64,000 bases of DNA from the NCBI RefSeq assembly GCF_000374645.1, contig NZ_KB894804.1, positions 150,009 through 214,008 of the forward strand. The letters are read 5' to 3'. Shown in pieces: positions 42,809 through 54,119 of the stretch. Within the stretch, counting starts at the first letter, position 1. Every line of letters starts with the position of its first letter. The notes under the pieces are model-generated. The model was not told the origin of the DNA, did no database searches, and was given only the letters and a program-made list of their open reading frames with translations. This DNA comes from Arhodomonas aquaeolei DSM 8974. Lineage in GTDB: Bacteria; Pseudomonadota; Gammaproteobacteria; Nitrococcales; Nitrococcaceae. Position numbers and translations under genes: made by a program.

Positions 42809-44218
42809 ATGGCCGAACCCCTTGTCAGGACCCGTTTCGCCCCGAGCCCGACCGGGCGGATGCACCCCGGGAACGTGCGCACGGCGCTGTTCAATGCGCT
42901 GCTCGCGTGGCACCACGGTGGGCGTTTTCTCGTGCGCATCGAGGACACCGACGCCGGGCGCAGCGACCGGGACGCCGAACGGGCGCTGCTCGACGGGCTG
43001 CGCTGGCTCGGGCTGGACTGGGACGAGGGGCCGGACTGCGCGGAGCCGCGGGGCGGCGCGCGCCAGTCGGAGCGCGGCGAGGTCTACGCCGACTGGTACC
43101 GGCGGCTGCTCGACGCGGGGCACGCCTACCCCTGTTTCTGCAGCGCGGAGACCCTGGAGCGCAACCGCCAGGCGCAGCGGGCCGCCGGCCGGCCGCCGCG
43201 CTATCCCGGGACCTGTGCCGGTATCGATCCGGCGGAGGCGGCCCGGCGTGTGGCGGCCGGCGAGTCCGCCGTTCTGCGCCTGCGGGTGCCGGCGCAGCGG
43301 CGCATTGCGTTCACCGACCTGGTCCGCGGCGAGCAGGCGGTCGACGCCGCCGAGCTCGGGGACTTCGTCATCCAGCGGGCGGACGGCACGCCGGCCTTCC
43401 TGTTCTGCAATGCCGTCGACGACGCCCTCATGGGCGTGACCCATGTGCTCCGCGGCGATGATCACCTCGCCAATACGCCGCGACAGCTGCTCGTGCTCGA
43501 GGCCCTGGGGCTCACGCCGCCGCGCTACGGACACCTGCCGCTCATCCTCGGCGACGACGGCGCGCCGCTGTCCAAGCGCAACGGCAGCCGCTCCCTGGAG
43601 GCCTTGCGTGAGGACGGTTTTCTCCCCGCTGCGCTGACCAACTACCTCTACCGTCTCGGGCACAGCAGCCGGGACGATACCCTGATGGACGTCGCCGGCA
43701 TGGCGCGCGTCTTCGACATCGCGCGCCTGGGGCATGCGCCGGCGCGGTTCGATCCCGTCCAGCTCGGTCACTGGCAGGACGAGGCCGTGGCTGCGGCACC
43801 GGTGCGGACACTGGCCGCCTGGCTGGACGCGGACGCGCCGGTGCCGGCGGCGCAGCGCGAGGCGTTCGTCGAGCTGGTGCGCCCGAACGTGCGTTTCCCC
43901 GGGGAGGTTCGGGAGTGGGCGGAACGGCTGTTCGGCGCGGTCCCCGAGGGCGACGCGGCGGTCCTGCACGAGGCGGGGGCGGCGTTCTTCGAGACGGCGG
44001 CGGGCGTTTACGACGAGGCGGGCCCGGACTGGCGGGCGTTCACCACCGCACTGCGCGAGCGCACCGGCCGGGGCGGGCGGCGGCTGTTCATGCCGCTGCG
44101 CGTGGCGCTGACCGGACGCGGCGACGGACCGGCGCTCGCCGAGGCCGCGCGACTCATGGGCCCCGAGCGGGTCGCCCGCCGCCTGCGCGCCGCCGCCGGG
44201 CGCGCGGCGGGCGCGTGA
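42809..44218 (+). CDS. gltX: Glutamate-tRNA ligase
   Basis: A 469-residue class I aminoacyl-tRNA synthetase charging tRNA-Glu. The HIGH-type motif is [13 protein letters not shown], the KMSKS-type motif is LSKRNGSRS, and a zinc-type Cys set (CFCSAE and YPGTC) lies near residue 110-130. Length is normal for the enzyme. Both signature motifs differ somewhat from the canonical E. coli forms, so it may be one of two GluRS paralogues, which cannot be judged from this window. The ATG at 42809 has no clear ribosome site. It lies upstream of cysS, 52 bases apart. Confidence 0.92.
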   Translation: MAEPLVRTRFAPSPTGRMHPGNVRTALFNALLAWHHGGRFLVRIEDTDAGRSDRDAERALLDGLRWLGLDWDEGPDCAEPRGGARQSERGEVYADWYRRLLDAGHAYPCFCSAETLERNRQAQRAAGRPPRYPGTCAGIDPAEAARRVAAGESAVLRLRVPAQRRIAFTDLVRGEQAVDAAELGDFVIQRADGTPAFLFCNAVDDALMGVTHVLRGDDHLANTPRQLLVLEALGLTPPRYGHLPLILGDDGAPLSKRNGSRSLEALREDGFLPAALTNYLYRLGHSSRDDTLMDVAGMARVFDIARLGHAPARFDPVQLGHWQDEAVAAAPVRTLAAWLDADAPVPAAQREAFVELVRPNVRFPGEVREWAERLFGAVPEGDAAVLHEAGAAFFETAAGVYDEAGPDWRAFTTALRERTGRGGRRLFMPLRVALTGRGDGPALAEAARLMGPERVARRLRAAAGRAAGA

Positions 44219-44270
44219 GTACAACGACACCGCCTGCCGCGCCACGGTGGGCCGGAAGAGGACGACGAAC

Positions 44271-45662
44271 ATGCTCCAGATCTACAACAGCCTGACGCGC
44301 CGCAAGGAGCCGTTCCAGCCCATCGAGGCCGGCCGGGTACGCATGTACGTCTGCGGCATGACCGTCTACGACTACTGCCACCTCGGCCACGCCCGGGCGA
44401 TGGTCGTCTTCGACGCCGTCGTCCGCCATCTGCACCGTCTCGGCTACGATGTGACCTACGTGCGCAACATCACGGACGTGGATGACAAGATCATCCGCCG
44501 GGCGGCGGAGACCGGCGAGGCCCCGGAGGCGCTGACCCGGCGGTTCACGGCGGCGATGCACGAGGACGCGGACGCCCTCGGCTGCCTGCGTCCGGACCTG
44601 GAGCCGCGGGCCACGGGCCACATGGCGGCGATCATCGCCATGATCGAGCGCCTGATCGAGCGCGGCTACGCCTACGCCGCGGACAACGGCGACGTCTACT
44701 ACTCGGTGGCGCGTTTCGAGGGCTATGGCCGGCTCTCCGGCGAGCGCCTGGAGGACCTCCGTGCCGGCGCGCGGATCGAGCCCGGCGAGGCCAAGCGCGA
44801 CCCGGCGGACTTCGCGCTGTGGAAGGCGGCCCGGGAGGGCGAGCCGAGCTGGCCCTCGCCGTGGGGCGCGGGGCGGCCGGGCTGGCACATCGAGTGCTCG
44901 GCGATGTCCACCGCCGCGCTCGGGCCGCACTTCGACATCCACGGCGGCGGGCTGGACCTGAAGTTCCCCCACCACGAGAACGAGATCGCCCAGTCGGAGG
45001 CCGCCTGCGGCACGACCTACGCCAACTACTGGATGCACAACGGGCACGTGCGCATCAACGACGAGAAGATGGCCAAGTCCCTGGGCAACTTCTTCACCGT
45101 GCGCGACATCCTCGCCGAGCACGCCCCGGAGGTGGTGCGCTACTTCCTGCTGAGCAGCCATTACCGCAGTCCTCTAAACTTCACCCCGGAGTCCCTCGCC
45201 GAGGCCGCCTCAGGGCTGGAGCGGCTCTATCTCGCCGTGCGTGACCTTCCCCCCGTGGCCGCCCAGGACGACGAGGACTGGCGTGCGCGCTTCGACGCGG
45301 CGATGAACGACGACTTCAACACCCCCGGGGCGCTGGCGGTGCTCTTCGAGCTGGCGCGGGCGGTCAACCGGGCCCGCGAGGCCGGGGAGCGGCGCACCGA
45401 GGGACTGGGGGCGCTGCTGGCGGAGCTTGCCGGCGACCTCGGGCTGCTGCGCGAGTCGCCGGAGGCGTTCCTCAAGCGTGGCGGCGGCAACGGCGACGGC
45501 CCGGATGATGACGAGGTTGTCCGCCTGATCGAGGCGCGCACGCAGGCCCGCCGCGAGCGGGACTTCGCCCGGGCGGACGCCATCCGCGACGAGCTTCAGG
45601 CCGCCGGCGTGGTGATCGAGGACGGCCCCGAGGGCACCACCTGGCGGCGTACCCGCCAGTAG
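44271..45662 (+). CDS. cysS: Cysteine-tRNA ligase
   Basis: A 463-residue class I synthetase. Its zinc and HIGH regions are [24 protein letters not shown], and the KMSKS-type loop is [23 protein letters not shown] and [11 protein letters not shown] carry the zinc ligands Cys, His and Glu. GAGGAC stands before ATG 44271; an upstream in-frame GTG at 44247 is less likely. It converges with the CorB-like gene. The gltX-cysS order is frequent in related genomes. Confidence 0.97.
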   Translation: MLQIYNSLTRRKEPFQPIEAGRVRMYVCGMTVYDYCHLGHARAMVVFDAVVRHLHRLGYDVTYVRNITDVDDKIIRRAAETGEAPEALTRRFTAAMHEDADALGCLRPDLEPRATGHMAAIIAMIERLIERGYAYAADNGDVYYSVARFEGYGRLSGERLEDLRAGARIEPGEAKRDPADFALWKAAREGEPSWPSPWGAGRPGWHIECSAMSTAALGPHFDIHGGGLDLKFPHHENEIAQSEAACGTTYANYWMHNGHVRINDEKMAKSLGNFFTVRDILAEHAPEVVRYFLLSSHYRSPLNFTPESLAEAASGLERLYLAVRDLPPVAAQDDEDWRARFDAAMNDDFNTPGALAVLFELARAVNRAREAGERRTEGLGALLAELAGDLGLLRESPEAFLKRGGGNGDGPDDDEVVRLIEARTQARRERDFARADAIRDELQAAGVVIEDGPEGTTWRRTRQ

Positions 45663-45685
45663 GGTCGCCCCGGAGCGCGTTGTCG

Positions 45686-46960
45686 TCAGCGCCGGTTCCC
45701 GCCGGTGGGTGGCGGCTGGATACGGGCGAGCTTCACCCGGTTGCCCTGGGTCTGGATGATGGTCACCGGGTAGCCCTCCAGCATCAGGCTGGTGCCGGGG
45801 GCCGGGATGGTCTCGAGCTGCTCGAGGATCAGCCCGTTGAGCGTCTTCGGCCCGCCGGTGGGCATCTCCGCGTGGAGCGTGCGGTTGAGCTCGCGCACGC
45901 TGGCGCTGCCCTCCACCAGGAACGAGCCGTCCGACTGCGGGTGGACGTCGCGTATCACTTCCGCCGGGTCGGTGGTGAATTCCCCGACGATCTCCTCGAG
46001 CAGGTCCTCCAGGGTGATCAGCCCCATGATGTCGCCGTACTCGTCCACCACCAGGGCGATGCGCCGGCGCCGGTTCTGGAAGTTGAGCAGCTGCACGTGC
46101 AGCGGTGTGGCCTCCGGCACGAAGTAGGGCTCGTGCATGCCGGCGATCAGCTCCTCGCGGGTGAGCTCGCCGGTGAGCAGGCTGGAGAGCACCCGGCGGA
46201 CGTGGAGTACCCCCTCGATCTCATCCACCGCGCCGCGGTAGACCGGCATGCGCGTGTACTCGGTGTTGGCGAGCAGTTCCAGGATCGCGTCCCAGTCGTC
46301 CTCCAGGTCGATGCCCACGATCTCGCTGCGCGGGATCATGATGTCCTCGACAGTGGCCTGCTCCAGATCGAGGATGTTGGTGAGCATGCGCTGGTGGGTG
46401 CGCGGGATCATCGCGCCGGCCTCGTTGACCACGGTGCGCAGTTCCTCGCGGCTGACCGCCGCGCCGGCATCCTTCTCGATGCGCACGCCCACGGCCCGGA
46501 GCATGCCGTTGGCGATGAGGTTGATCAGCCACACCAGCGGGTAGAGCACGCGCAGCAGCGGTGACAGCGCGAACGCGGCGGGGAAGGCCACGCGCTCCGG
46601 GTGGAGCGCGGCGAGGGTCTTGGGCGTGACCTCCGAGAAGATCAGGATGGTCAGGGTCAGCAGCCCGGTGGCCACGGCAATGGCACTCTCGCCGCCGAGG
46701 CGCAGCGCGATCACCGTGGCGATCTGCGCGGCGAGGATGTTCACCAGGTTGTTGCCGATCAGGATCACGCCGATCAGCCGGTCGGGGCGCTCGAGCAGGC
46801 GCTGGGCGATGCGCGGCCCGCGACGGCCCTCGCCGGCGAGGTGATTCAGCCGGTAGCGATTGAGGGTCATCAGCGCCGTCTCCGAGCCGGAGAAGCACCC
46901 GGAGAGCACCAGCGAGACGATCAGCGCAATGACCAGCCCGGATAGCGGGATGTGTTCCAC
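45686..46960 (-). CDS. HlyC/CorC (CNNM) family transporter, YfjD/CorB-like
   Basis: A 424-residue membrane protein with an N-terminal DUF21 (CNNM) domain of about four helices, GCFSGSETALMTLNRYRLNHLA being the signature, then a CBS-domain pair (about 200-330, with MIPRSEIVGID and RRIALVVDEYGDIMGLITLEDLLEEIVGE), and a C-terminal CorC-HlyC FAD-like domain. It is implicated in magnesium or cobalt homeostasis. In E. coli the homologous yfjD is also close to ffh, so the synteny supports the call. It is leftward, downstream of the CcsA-like gene. Confidence 0.92.
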   Translation of the reverse strand: MEHIPLSGLVIALIVSLVLSGCFSGSETALMTLNRYRLNHLAGEGRRGPRIAQRLLERPDRLIGVILIGNNLVNILAAQIATVIALRLGGESAIAVATGLLTLTILIFSEVTPKTLAALHPERVAFPAAFALSPLLRVLYPLVWLINLIANGMLRAVGVRIEKDAGAAVSREELRTVVNEAGAMIPRTHQRMLTNILDLEQATVEDIMIPRSEIVGIDLEDDWDAILELLANTEYTRMPVYRGAVDEIEGVLHVRRVLSSLLTGELTREELIAGMHEPYFVPEATPLHVQLLNFQNRRRRIALVVDEYGDIMGLITLEDLLEEIVGEFTTDPAEVIRDVHPQSDGSFLVEGSASVRELNRTLHAEMPTGGPKTLNGLILEQLETIPAPGTSLMLEGYPVTIIQTQGNRVKLARIQPPPTGGNRR

Positions 46961-46980
46961 GGCGCCTCCTCAGCGCACCA

Positions 46981-47790
46981 TCAGGCGCCGAGCACCAGTT
47001 CCAGCATGATCTTGGAGCCGAAGTAGCCGAGCGCGAGGACGAGGAAGGCGGCGATGCTCCAGCGTGCGGCCACCTGCCCGCGCCAGCCGTAGTGCCGGCG
47101 CCCCAGCAGCAGCATCGCGAACAGGGCCCAGGCGAGCACGGTGAGCACGGTCTTGTGCACCAGGTGCTGGGCGAAGAGGTCCTGGACGAAGAACCAGCCG
47201 GTGGCGAGCGAGGCCGTGAGCAGCACGAAGCCGACGCGGAGCATGGTGAACAGCAGCGCGTCCATGTCCTGCAGGGCGGGGAGCAGCCGCAGGAAGCCGC
47301 CGGGATGGCGGTTGCGGAGCTGGCGCTCCTGGACCGCCAGCACCACCGACTGCGCCGCGGCGATACCGAGCACGCTGTAGGCGATCACCGACAGCAGCAC
47401 GTGACTGTCCACCCCGGCGAAGCCCACCGGGTTGGTCGTATGGGCCACGCCGAAGCAGTACTGCGCCAGTACCGAGGCGGCACCGATCGGGAAGACGATC
47501 ACGCCGAGGCTTTCCACCGGCTCGCGCACGGCGGCGAGCACCAGCAGTGCCGCCATCACCCAGCCGATGAGCGCCCCGGCGTTGAACAGCCGCAGATCCA
47601 GGCCGTTGCTCTGCCAGATGGTCTGGCTGAGGATGACGGCGTGCAGGGCCACGCCGGCCACTGCGAGCGCGATAGCGGCCTGGCGGGTGCCTTCGCGGGC
47701 CGGGAGCCGCCGTGTGAGGCGCAGCACGAGGACCACGGTGGCCGCCAGGTAGAGGGCGATGACGGTGATAGTCAGTAAGGGGTGAATCAT
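46981..47790 (-). CDS. YpjD/CcsA-like inner-membrane protein
   Basis: A 269-residue protein with about eight transmembrane helices. It is related to the CcsA/CcmC haem-handling family; AQYCFGVAHTTNPVGFAGVDSHVLLSVIAYSVLGIAAAQ and the HKTVLTVLAWALFAMLLLGRRHYGWRG segment contain the conserved His residues. The E. coli YpjD homologue is encoded next to ffh too. A role in cytochrome biogenesis or magnesium transport support has not been established. The start at 47790 is divergent from ffh across 143 bases. It is 20 bases upstream of the CorB-like gene. Confidence 0.88.
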   Translation of the reverse strand: MIHPLLTITVIALYLAATVVLVLRLTRRLPAREGTRQAAIALAVAGVALHAVILSQTIWQSNGLDLRLFNAGALIGWVMAALLVLAAVREPVESLGVIVFPIGAASVLAQYCFGVAHTTNPVGFAGVDSHVLLSVIAYSVLGIAAAQSVVLAVQERQLRNRHPGGFLRLLPALQDMDALLFTMLRVGFVLLTASLATGWFFVQDLFAQHLVHKTVLTVLAWALFAMLLLGRRHYGWRGQVAARWSIAAFLVLALGYFGSKIMLELVLGA

Positions 47791-47933
47791 TCGCGCCGGT
47801 GTGCGCTCCTTGAGTTGGCGTCGATCATCGCACACCTTGCTCCGGGCTTCGAGTCCCGGACACGGTCCTCGCCCCGGCATCGCCCCGACCGTTATACTAA
47901 CGGGCTGTCGACGAATATCCATTGGAGCGCGCC

Positions 47934-49337
<1,404 letters not shown>

Positions 49338-49338
49338 T

Positions 49339-49357
49339 GCCCCGTCGGGGCGGTTTT
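49339..49357 (+). terminator. Short terminator-like hairpin after ffh
   Basis: GCCCC-GTC-GGGGC (49339-49351) is followed by GGTTTT. The stem is only 5 bp, so termination is probably partial and some transcripts may read into rpsP. Confidence 0.55.
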
Positions 49358-49382
49358 ACATCGGCGCGGTTTCAAGTAGACT
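49355..49382 (+). promoter_or_regulatory. Candidate promoter of the rpsP operon
   Basis: TTTACA (49355-49360) and TAGACT (49377-49382) are separated by 16 bases, a good sigma-70 match. The -35 overlaps the T-stretch of the preceding hairpin. The 11-base word TTTTACATCGG occurs at 49354-49364 and again at 49389-49399, the second copy being downstream of the likely start of transcription. Confidence 0.5.
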
Positions 49383-49442
49383 TGCGCGTTTTACATCGGT
49401 AGCCCAGTTCTGTTTGCCGATCACAGGGGATTAACGAACACG

Positions 49443-49703
49443 ATGGTAACCATTCGTCTAGCTCGCACTGGCGCGAAGAAGCGGCCCTTCTACCACCTGA
49501 TCGTTACCGACAGCCGCAACCCGCGGGACGGTCGGTTCATCGAGCGCCTCGGGTTCTATAACCCGGTCGCGACCGGTCAGGAAGTCTCGCTCAAGCTCGA
49601 GCTCGAGCGTGTCGACCACTGGCTCGAGCGTGGCGCCCGTCCGACCGAGAGTGCCGAGGGGCTGATCCGCAAGGCGCGCAAGGGCGCGGCCGCGGAGGCG
49701 TAA
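49443..49703 (+). CDS. rpsP: 30S ribosomal protein S16
   Basis: An 86-residue ribosomal protein of the 30S subunit. [41 protein letters not shown] is the diagnostic N-terminus and the length is standard. It is the first gene of the rpsP-rimM-trmD-rplS operon, the same order as in E. coli. rimM begins 18 bases after its stop codon. Confidence 0.98.
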   Translation: MVTIRLARTGAKKRPFYHLIVTDSRNPRDGRFIERLGFYNPVATGQEVSLKLELERVDHWLERGARPTESAEGLIRKARKGAAAEA

Positions 49704-49721
49704 CGACCCGGGAGGCGGCTG

Positions 49722-50243
49722 GTGCAGCGTGGCGCGCAGGATGACCCGCCCGTGGTGCTGGGCGAGATCGTGGGCGTTCACGGTGTGCAGGGCTGGGTCA
49801 AGGTGTATTCCTGGACCCGGCCGATGGATAACATCCTCGGCTTCACCGAGTGGCAGCTGCTCGACGATGCCGGCGCCGCGCGTACTCTGAAGCTGCGTTC
49901 GGGCCGGCAACAGGGCAAGGGCCTGATCGCGCATCTGGAGGGCGTCGAAGACCGTGATGCGGCGCGGGCGCTCATCGGGCGACAGATCGCCGTGCCCCGC
50001 TCGGCGCTGCCGCCGGCGGAAGAGGGTGAGTACTACTGGCACGACCTCGTCGGGCTCGAGGTCGTCAACCGCGAGGGCGTGGTCCTCGGCCGTGTCAGGC
50101 GGCTGATGGAGACCGGGGCGAACGACGTGATGGTCGTGGCCGGCGAGCGCGAGCGGCTGATCCCGTTCGTCGTCGACGTCTTCGTCCTCGACGTCGATCT
50201 CGGCGCGGGGCGTCTGGAGGTCGACTGGGACCCGGAAGACTGA
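49722..50243 (+). CDS. rimM: Ribosome maturation factor RimM
   Basis: A 173-residue maturation factor for the 30S head, binding S19. The N-terminal domain has [19 protein letters not shown], and the C-terminal PRC barrel has [22 protein letters not shown] and [18 protein letters not shown]. The GTG start is preceded by GGGAGG at about 7 bases. The trmD gene starts 2 bases after its stop. Confidence 0.97.
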   Translation: MQRGAQDDPPVVLGEIVGVHGVQGWVKVYSWTRPMDNILGFTEWQLLDDAGAARTLKLRSGRQQGKGLIAHLEGVEDRDAARALIGRQIAVPRSALPPAEEGEYYWHDLVGLEVVNREGVVLGRVRRLMETGANDVMVVAGERERLIPFVVDVFVLDVDLGAGRLEVDWDPED

Positions 50244-50245
50244 CG

Positions 50246-50998
50246 GTGCGCTTCGATGTCGTCACGATCTTCCCGGAGATGCTCCGGGCGATCACGGAAT
50301 CCGGGGTGACCCGGCGCGCGGTGGAGCGCGGGCTGATCGAGATCGCCCCGCAGGACCCGCGGGACTACACGACGGACCGCCACCGCACGGTGGACGACCG
50401 GCCCTACGGCGGCGGTCCCGGCATGGTCATGAAGGTCCAGCCGTTGCGCGACGCGATACACGCGGCGCGTTCGGCGGTGCCGACGCCGGCGACGGTGGTC
50501 TATCTCAGCCCTCAGGGCCGGCCGCTGGACCAGGCGACGGTGAGCGAGCTGGCGCGGCTGCCGCGGCTCATTCTGCTGTGCGGCCGCTACGAGGGTGTGG
50601 ACGAGCGCCTGATCGCCGCGGAGGTGGATCGCGAGATCTCGGTCGGGGATTTCGTGGTCAGTGGCGGCGAGCTGCCGGCGATGATGCTCATCGATGCGGT
50701 GAGCCGGCTGGTGCCCGGGGTGCTCGGGCATGTGGATTCCGCCGAGGAGGATTCCTTCACGGCGGGATTGCTGGACTGCCCGCACTATACGCGTCCGGAG
50801 TCCATCGACGGGCGCGACGTGCCGGCGGTGCTGCTCGGCGGCGATCACCAGGCGGTGGCGCGCTGGCGGCGCAAGCAGGCGTTGGGACGGACTTGGCTGC
50901 GGCGCCCTGAGCTGCTGTCCGGGCGGGAGCTGGACGGCGACGCGCAGGCGCTACTGGAAGAATTCATCGAGGAGTACCGAGGGGACTCGGAACGCTAG
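50246..50998 (+). CDS. trmD: tRNA (guanine-N1)-methyltransferase TrmD
   Basis: A 250-residue SPOUT methyltransferase making m1G37 in tRNA to prevent frameshifting. [51 protein letters not shown] and the knot segment [30 protein letters not shown] are diagnostic. The GTG start follows the rimM stop by two bases, so translational coupling is likely. Confidence 0.98.
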   Translation: MRFDVVTIFPEMLRAITESGVTRRAVERGLIEIAPQDPRDYTTDRHRTVDDRPYGGGPGMVMKVQPLRDAIHAARSAVPTPATVVYLSPQGRPLDQATVSELARLPRLILLCGRYEGVDERLIAAEVDREISVGDFVVSGGELPAMMLIDAVSRLVPGVLGHVDSAEEDSFTAGLLDCPHYTRPESIDGRDVPAVLLGGDHQAVARWRRKQALGRTWLRRPELLSGRELDGDAQALLEEFIEEYRGDSER

Positions 50999-51010
50999 GG
51001 GTTTGTGGTC

Positions 51011-51391
51011 ATGAGCAACATCATCAAAGAGCTTGAGCGGGAACAGATCGAAAAGTCCGGGCGCAGCCTCGACGCGTTCGCACCCGGTGACACCGTGCTG
51101 GTGAACGTCTGGGTCAAGGAGGGCAACCGCGAGCGTGTGCAGCCCTTCGAGGGCGTGGTCATCGCCAAGCGCAACCGCGGTGTGAACTCCGCGTTCACCG
51201 TGCGCAAGACCTCCCACGGCGAGGGCGTCGAGCGCGTCTTCCCGCTGCACAGCCCGGTCATCGAGAGCATCAAGGTCAAGCGCAAGGGCGACGTGCGCCG
51301 CGCCAAGCTCTACTATCTCCGCGATCGTCAGGGCAAGGCCGCCCGCATCAAGGAGAAGATCCGCACCAAGGGCGCGAAGCAGGGCGCCTGA
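51011..51391 (+). CDS. rplS: 50S ribosomal protein L19
   Basis: A 126-residue 50S protein at the 30S-50S interface. Conserved blocks are [41 protein letters not shown] and [33 protein letters not shown]. It ends the operon. A strong terminator stands 54 bases downstream. ATG 51011 lies 12 bases after the trmD stop. Confidence 0.98.
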   Translation: MSNIIKELEREQIEKSGRSLDAFAPGDTVLVNVWVKEGNRERVQPFEGVVIAKRNRGVNSAFTVRKTSHGEGVERVFPLHSPVIESIKVKRKGDVRRAKLYYLRDRQGKAARIKEKIRTKGAKQGA

Positions 51392-51444
51392 GGCGCAACG
51401 CCCGTCCGTGTCCCCCGCGCCGGGGGGCGCGCGAGCGTGACGAA

Positions 51445-51476
51445 GGCCATCGGCACCCCGTGCCGGTGGCCTTTTT
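51445..51476 (+). terminator. Rho-independent terminator of the rplS operon
   Basis: GGCCATCGGCAC (51445-51456) pairs with GTGCCGGTGGCC (51460-51471), with one G-T pair and a 3-base CCC loop, and is followed by TTTTT. A strong intrinsic terminator. Confidence 0.92.
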
Positions 51477-51544
51477 CGTGGCACCGCCGGATTTGCCATC
51501 GGCGCGGCTGCGCGCGAGAATCACCGACTCACCACAATCCGACC

Positions 51545-51633
51545 GTCGCCAGGGGAGTCCGTCACGGACTGAGAGTGCGCGCCGCGCAGACCCTGGAACC
51601 TGATCCGGATCATACCGGCGGAGGTAGCGCGAC
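51545..51633 (+). ncRNA. TPP riboswitch (THI box)
   Basis: The conserved THI-box elements are present in order: AGGGGAGTC near 51551, CTGAGAGTGC near 51569, ACCCTGGAACCTGATC near 51590, and CCGGCGGAGG near 51615. Helix P1 can form from GTCGC (51545-51549) and GCGAC (51629-51633), and its last base abuts the start codon. The likely ribosome site GGAGG (51620-51624) is inside the aptamer, so ligand binding should block translation directly. Confidence 0.93.
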
Positions 51634-53016
51634 ATGTACCTGACCCTTGCCACGCTCGGCGTGGCCCTCATCGCCTTTACCTGGATCGGCCTGCGTGCCC
51701 GTGCCACCTCGGCCGGGCTGGACGACTACGTCACCGCCCGCAACAGCCAGGGCGCGACCGTGCTGGGCCTGTCTTTCCTCGCCTCCGGCATGGGGGCATG
51801 GATCCTTTTCGCCCCGCCGGAGGTGGGCGCCTTCGTGGGGCCGGTGGCCCTCGCCGGCTATGCCGTCGGTGCCGCGCTGCCGTTCCTGGTCTTCGCGCTC
51901 TGCGGCCCGGCGATCCGGTCCCGGGTGCCCCAGGGGCGCAGCGTCGGCGACTTCGCGGAGGCCTGTTACGGGACGGCGGTACGGCGCTGGGTGGCGCTGA
52001 TCTCCGTGCTCTACATGCTGTGCTTCCTCGCCGCGGAACTCACCGCCATCGGCGCGATCACCGCGCTGCTGTCGGATCTGGACGGCGGCGTGGTCGTGGT
52101 AGCCGTGGCGGTGGCGACCCTCGCCTACACCGCCGCCGGCGGACTGCGCGCGAGCCTGGAGACGGACCGCTGGCAGGCCTGGCTGCTGCTTGCCTTATTG
52201 GCCCTGGTGACCGGTGTCGCCCTGGGCGGGACGGGACGGCCGCCGGCGGCGTCGGCGATGCCCTCGGTGCCGCTGGCGGACGGCCTGGCGGTGGCACTGG
52301 CGCTGGTGCTCGCGGTGACCGCCGCCAACCTCTTCCACCAGGGCTACTGGCAGCGGGTCTGGGCCGCTCGGGACGCACGTGTGCTCGGGCGCGGGGCGCT
52401 CCTCGGGGCCGGCACCACCGTCGTGGTGGTCGCGGTGATCGGTGCCCTGGGCATCGTCGCGGCGATGACCGGACTGTCCCTCGGCGATCCGCCGATCCCT
52501 TTCTTCGCGCTGCTCAATGCCGCCCCCGCATGGGTCACCCTGCCGGCGCTGGTCCTGGCGGTCACGCTGGTGGCGTCGTCCGTGGACACGCTGCAGAACG
52601 GCATCGCCTCGCTGGCGGTCACCGAGGCCCGCGGCCTGTCGCTCGGTGCGGCCCGCTGGGTGACCGTGGTGCTGATGGTGCCGGTGGTGGCCGTCGCGTT
52701 GCAGGGCCTGTCCGTGCTGCGACTGTTCCTCATCGCCGACCTGCTGTGCGCGACCACGGTGGTGCCGGTGCTCATGGGACTGTGGCGGCGGACCACGCCG
52801 GCCGCCGCGGTGGCCGGCACCGCCGCCGGTCTCGCGGGTTCCATTGTGCCGGGCTGGTGGCAGGGTGGCGGTCCCGTCGCCGGCCTCCATGCGGCCTCGT
52901 TCCCCGGTGGGGCGCCGACCCTGGGGCCTTTCGCCGGGGCGATGATCGCCTCTACGGCGGTCTGCCTGCTGGTGGCACTGCTCGTGCCCGGACGCGAGGC
53001 CGTCGCCCGGGCCTGA
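51634..53016 (+). CDS. Sodium:solute symporter, predicted thiamine transporter
   Basis: A 460-residue SSS-family protein with about 12-13 helices. GLSFLASGMGAWILFAPPEVGAFVG and YMLCFLAAELTAIGAITALLS resemble the sodium-coupled pantothenate/proline transporters. Because the gene sits directly under a TPP riboswitch, it is likely to carry thiamine or a precursor, like the THI-controlled SSS protein called ThiV in other bacteria. The ATG starts one base after the riboswitch P1 helix. Transport of thiamine itself has not been shown here. Confidence 0.87.
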   Translation: MYLTLATLGVALIAFTWIGLRARATSAGLDDYVTARNSQGATVLGLSFLASGMGAWILFAPPEVGAFVGPVALAGYAVGAALPFLVFALCGPAIRSRVPQGRSVGDFAEACYGTAVRRWVALISVLYMLCFLAAELTAIGAITALLSDLDGGVVVVAVAVATLAYTAAGGLRASLETDRWQAWLLLALLALVTGVALGGTGRPPAASAMPSVPLADGLAVALALVLAVTAANLFHQGYWQRVWAARDARVLGRGALLGAGTTVVVVAVIGALGIVAAMTGLSLGDPPIPFFALLNAAPAWVTLPALVLAVTLVASSVDTLQNGIASLAVTEARGLSLGAARWVTVVLMVPVVAVALQGLSVLRLFLIADLLCATTVVPVLMGLWRRTTPAAAVAGTAAGLAGSIVPGWWQGGGPVAGLHAASFPGGAPTLGPFAGAMIASTAVCLLVALLVPGREAVARA

Positions 53017-53081
53017 ATGGTTCCGTGGCCGCCTTTCCGGGCGGCGGTTAGAATGGCGGTTTTTTCGACGGGGGGGTGCCC

Positions 53082-54107
53082 ATGGCGGAGAAGACGGCCT
53101 ACACGGTGGTGGACATGCACACGGCGGGCGAGCCGGTGCGTATCTTCACGGGCGGGTTGCCCGAGCTGGCCGGCGAGACCCTGCTCGATCGCCGGCGCGA
53201 CGCGATGGATCACCACGACCACGTGCGCCGGCGCCTGATGCTGGAGCCCCGCGGGCATGCCGACATGTACGGCGTGTGGCCGACGCGGGCGAGCCATCCG
53301 GATGCCGCCATGGCGGTGCTGTTCACCCACAACGAGGGCTATAGCACCATGTGCGGGCACGCCACCATCGCCCTGGGTCGGTATGCGGTGGACCAGGGGC
53401 TGGTGACCCTGGGTCCGGACGGCGCCGACTTCGTGCTGGAGTGCCCCTGCGGGCCGGTCACCGTGCACGTGCACGCGGACGCCGATGGTGCCCCGGGGGA
53501 CGTGAGCTTCGACAGCGTGCCGGCCTTCGCCAGCCACCTGGACGCCGACGTGACCGTGCCGGAGTACGGCCGTATCGCCGTGGACGTCGCCTATGGCGGG
53601 GCGTTCTACGTGATCGTGCCCGCCTCGCGGCTGGGGCTCGATCTCTTCGCCACCCCCTACGAGCAGCTGCTCCACGCCGCCCGCGCCATGACCGCTGCGG
53701 CCCGCGAGCAGCTCAGCGTGAGCCATCCGGACGCCGACGACCTCGGCTTCATCTACGGCACCATCCTCACCGACGACGTCCCGCCGAGCAGCGAGGCGCC
53801 GAGCCATAATGTGTGCATCTTCGGTGGGGGACAGGTGGATCGCAGCCCCACCGGTTCCGGCGTCACCGCGCGGCTCGCGCTGGCCCACGCCCGCGGGCTG
53901 ATCGAGCCGGGACAGATACGGACGTTCCGCGGCATCGCCGGGGTGGACTTCACCGCCGCGGTGCGCGGGGCCGCCGCCGACGGCAGCGTGGTCGTCACCG
54001 TGAGCGGCCGTGGCCACTACGTGGGTGAGGCACGGTTCGTGGTCGAGGCCGGCGACCCGCTGGCCGACGGCGTCGCCCTGCCGGACGAGCTCTGGGGGCG
54101 GCGCTGA
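53082..54107 (+). CDS. Proline racemase family, trans-3-hydroxy-L-proline dehydratase type
   Basis: A 341-residue member of the proline racemase family. The first catalytic Cys is in STMCGHATIALGR, but the second site reads DRSPTGSGVTARLA, with Thr instead of Cys. The Cys/Thr combination is the hallmark of trans-3-hydroxy-L-proline dehydratases, which form pyrroline-2-carboxylate, rather than proline racemase or 4-hydroxyproline epimerase. ATG 53082 is chosen over GTG 53076. It converges with ald. A pyrroline-2-carboxylate reductase is not in the window. Confidence 0.87.
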   Translation: MAEKTAYTVVDMHTAGEPVRIFTGGLPELAGETLLDRRRDAMDHHDHVRRRLMLEPRGHADMYGVWPTRASHPDAAMAVLFTHNEGYSTMCGHATIALGRYAVDQGLVTLGPDGADFVLECPCGPVTVHVHADADGAPGDVSFDSVPAFASHLDADVTVPEYGRIAVDVAYGGAFYVIVPASRLGLDLFATPYEQLLHAARAMTAAAREQLSVSHPDADDLGFIYGTILTDDVPPSSEAPSHNVCIFGGGQVDRSPTGSGVTARLALAHARGLIEPGQIRTFRGIAGVDFTAAVRGAAADGSVVVTVSGRGHYVGEARFVVEAGDPLADGVALPDELWGRR

Positions 54108-54119
54108 GCGCGCCCCCGT

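Noticed and set aside
53082..54107. Proline racemase or 4-hydroxyproline epimerase
   Set aside because: The second catalytic residue is Thr, not Cys, which favours the dehydratase subgroup.
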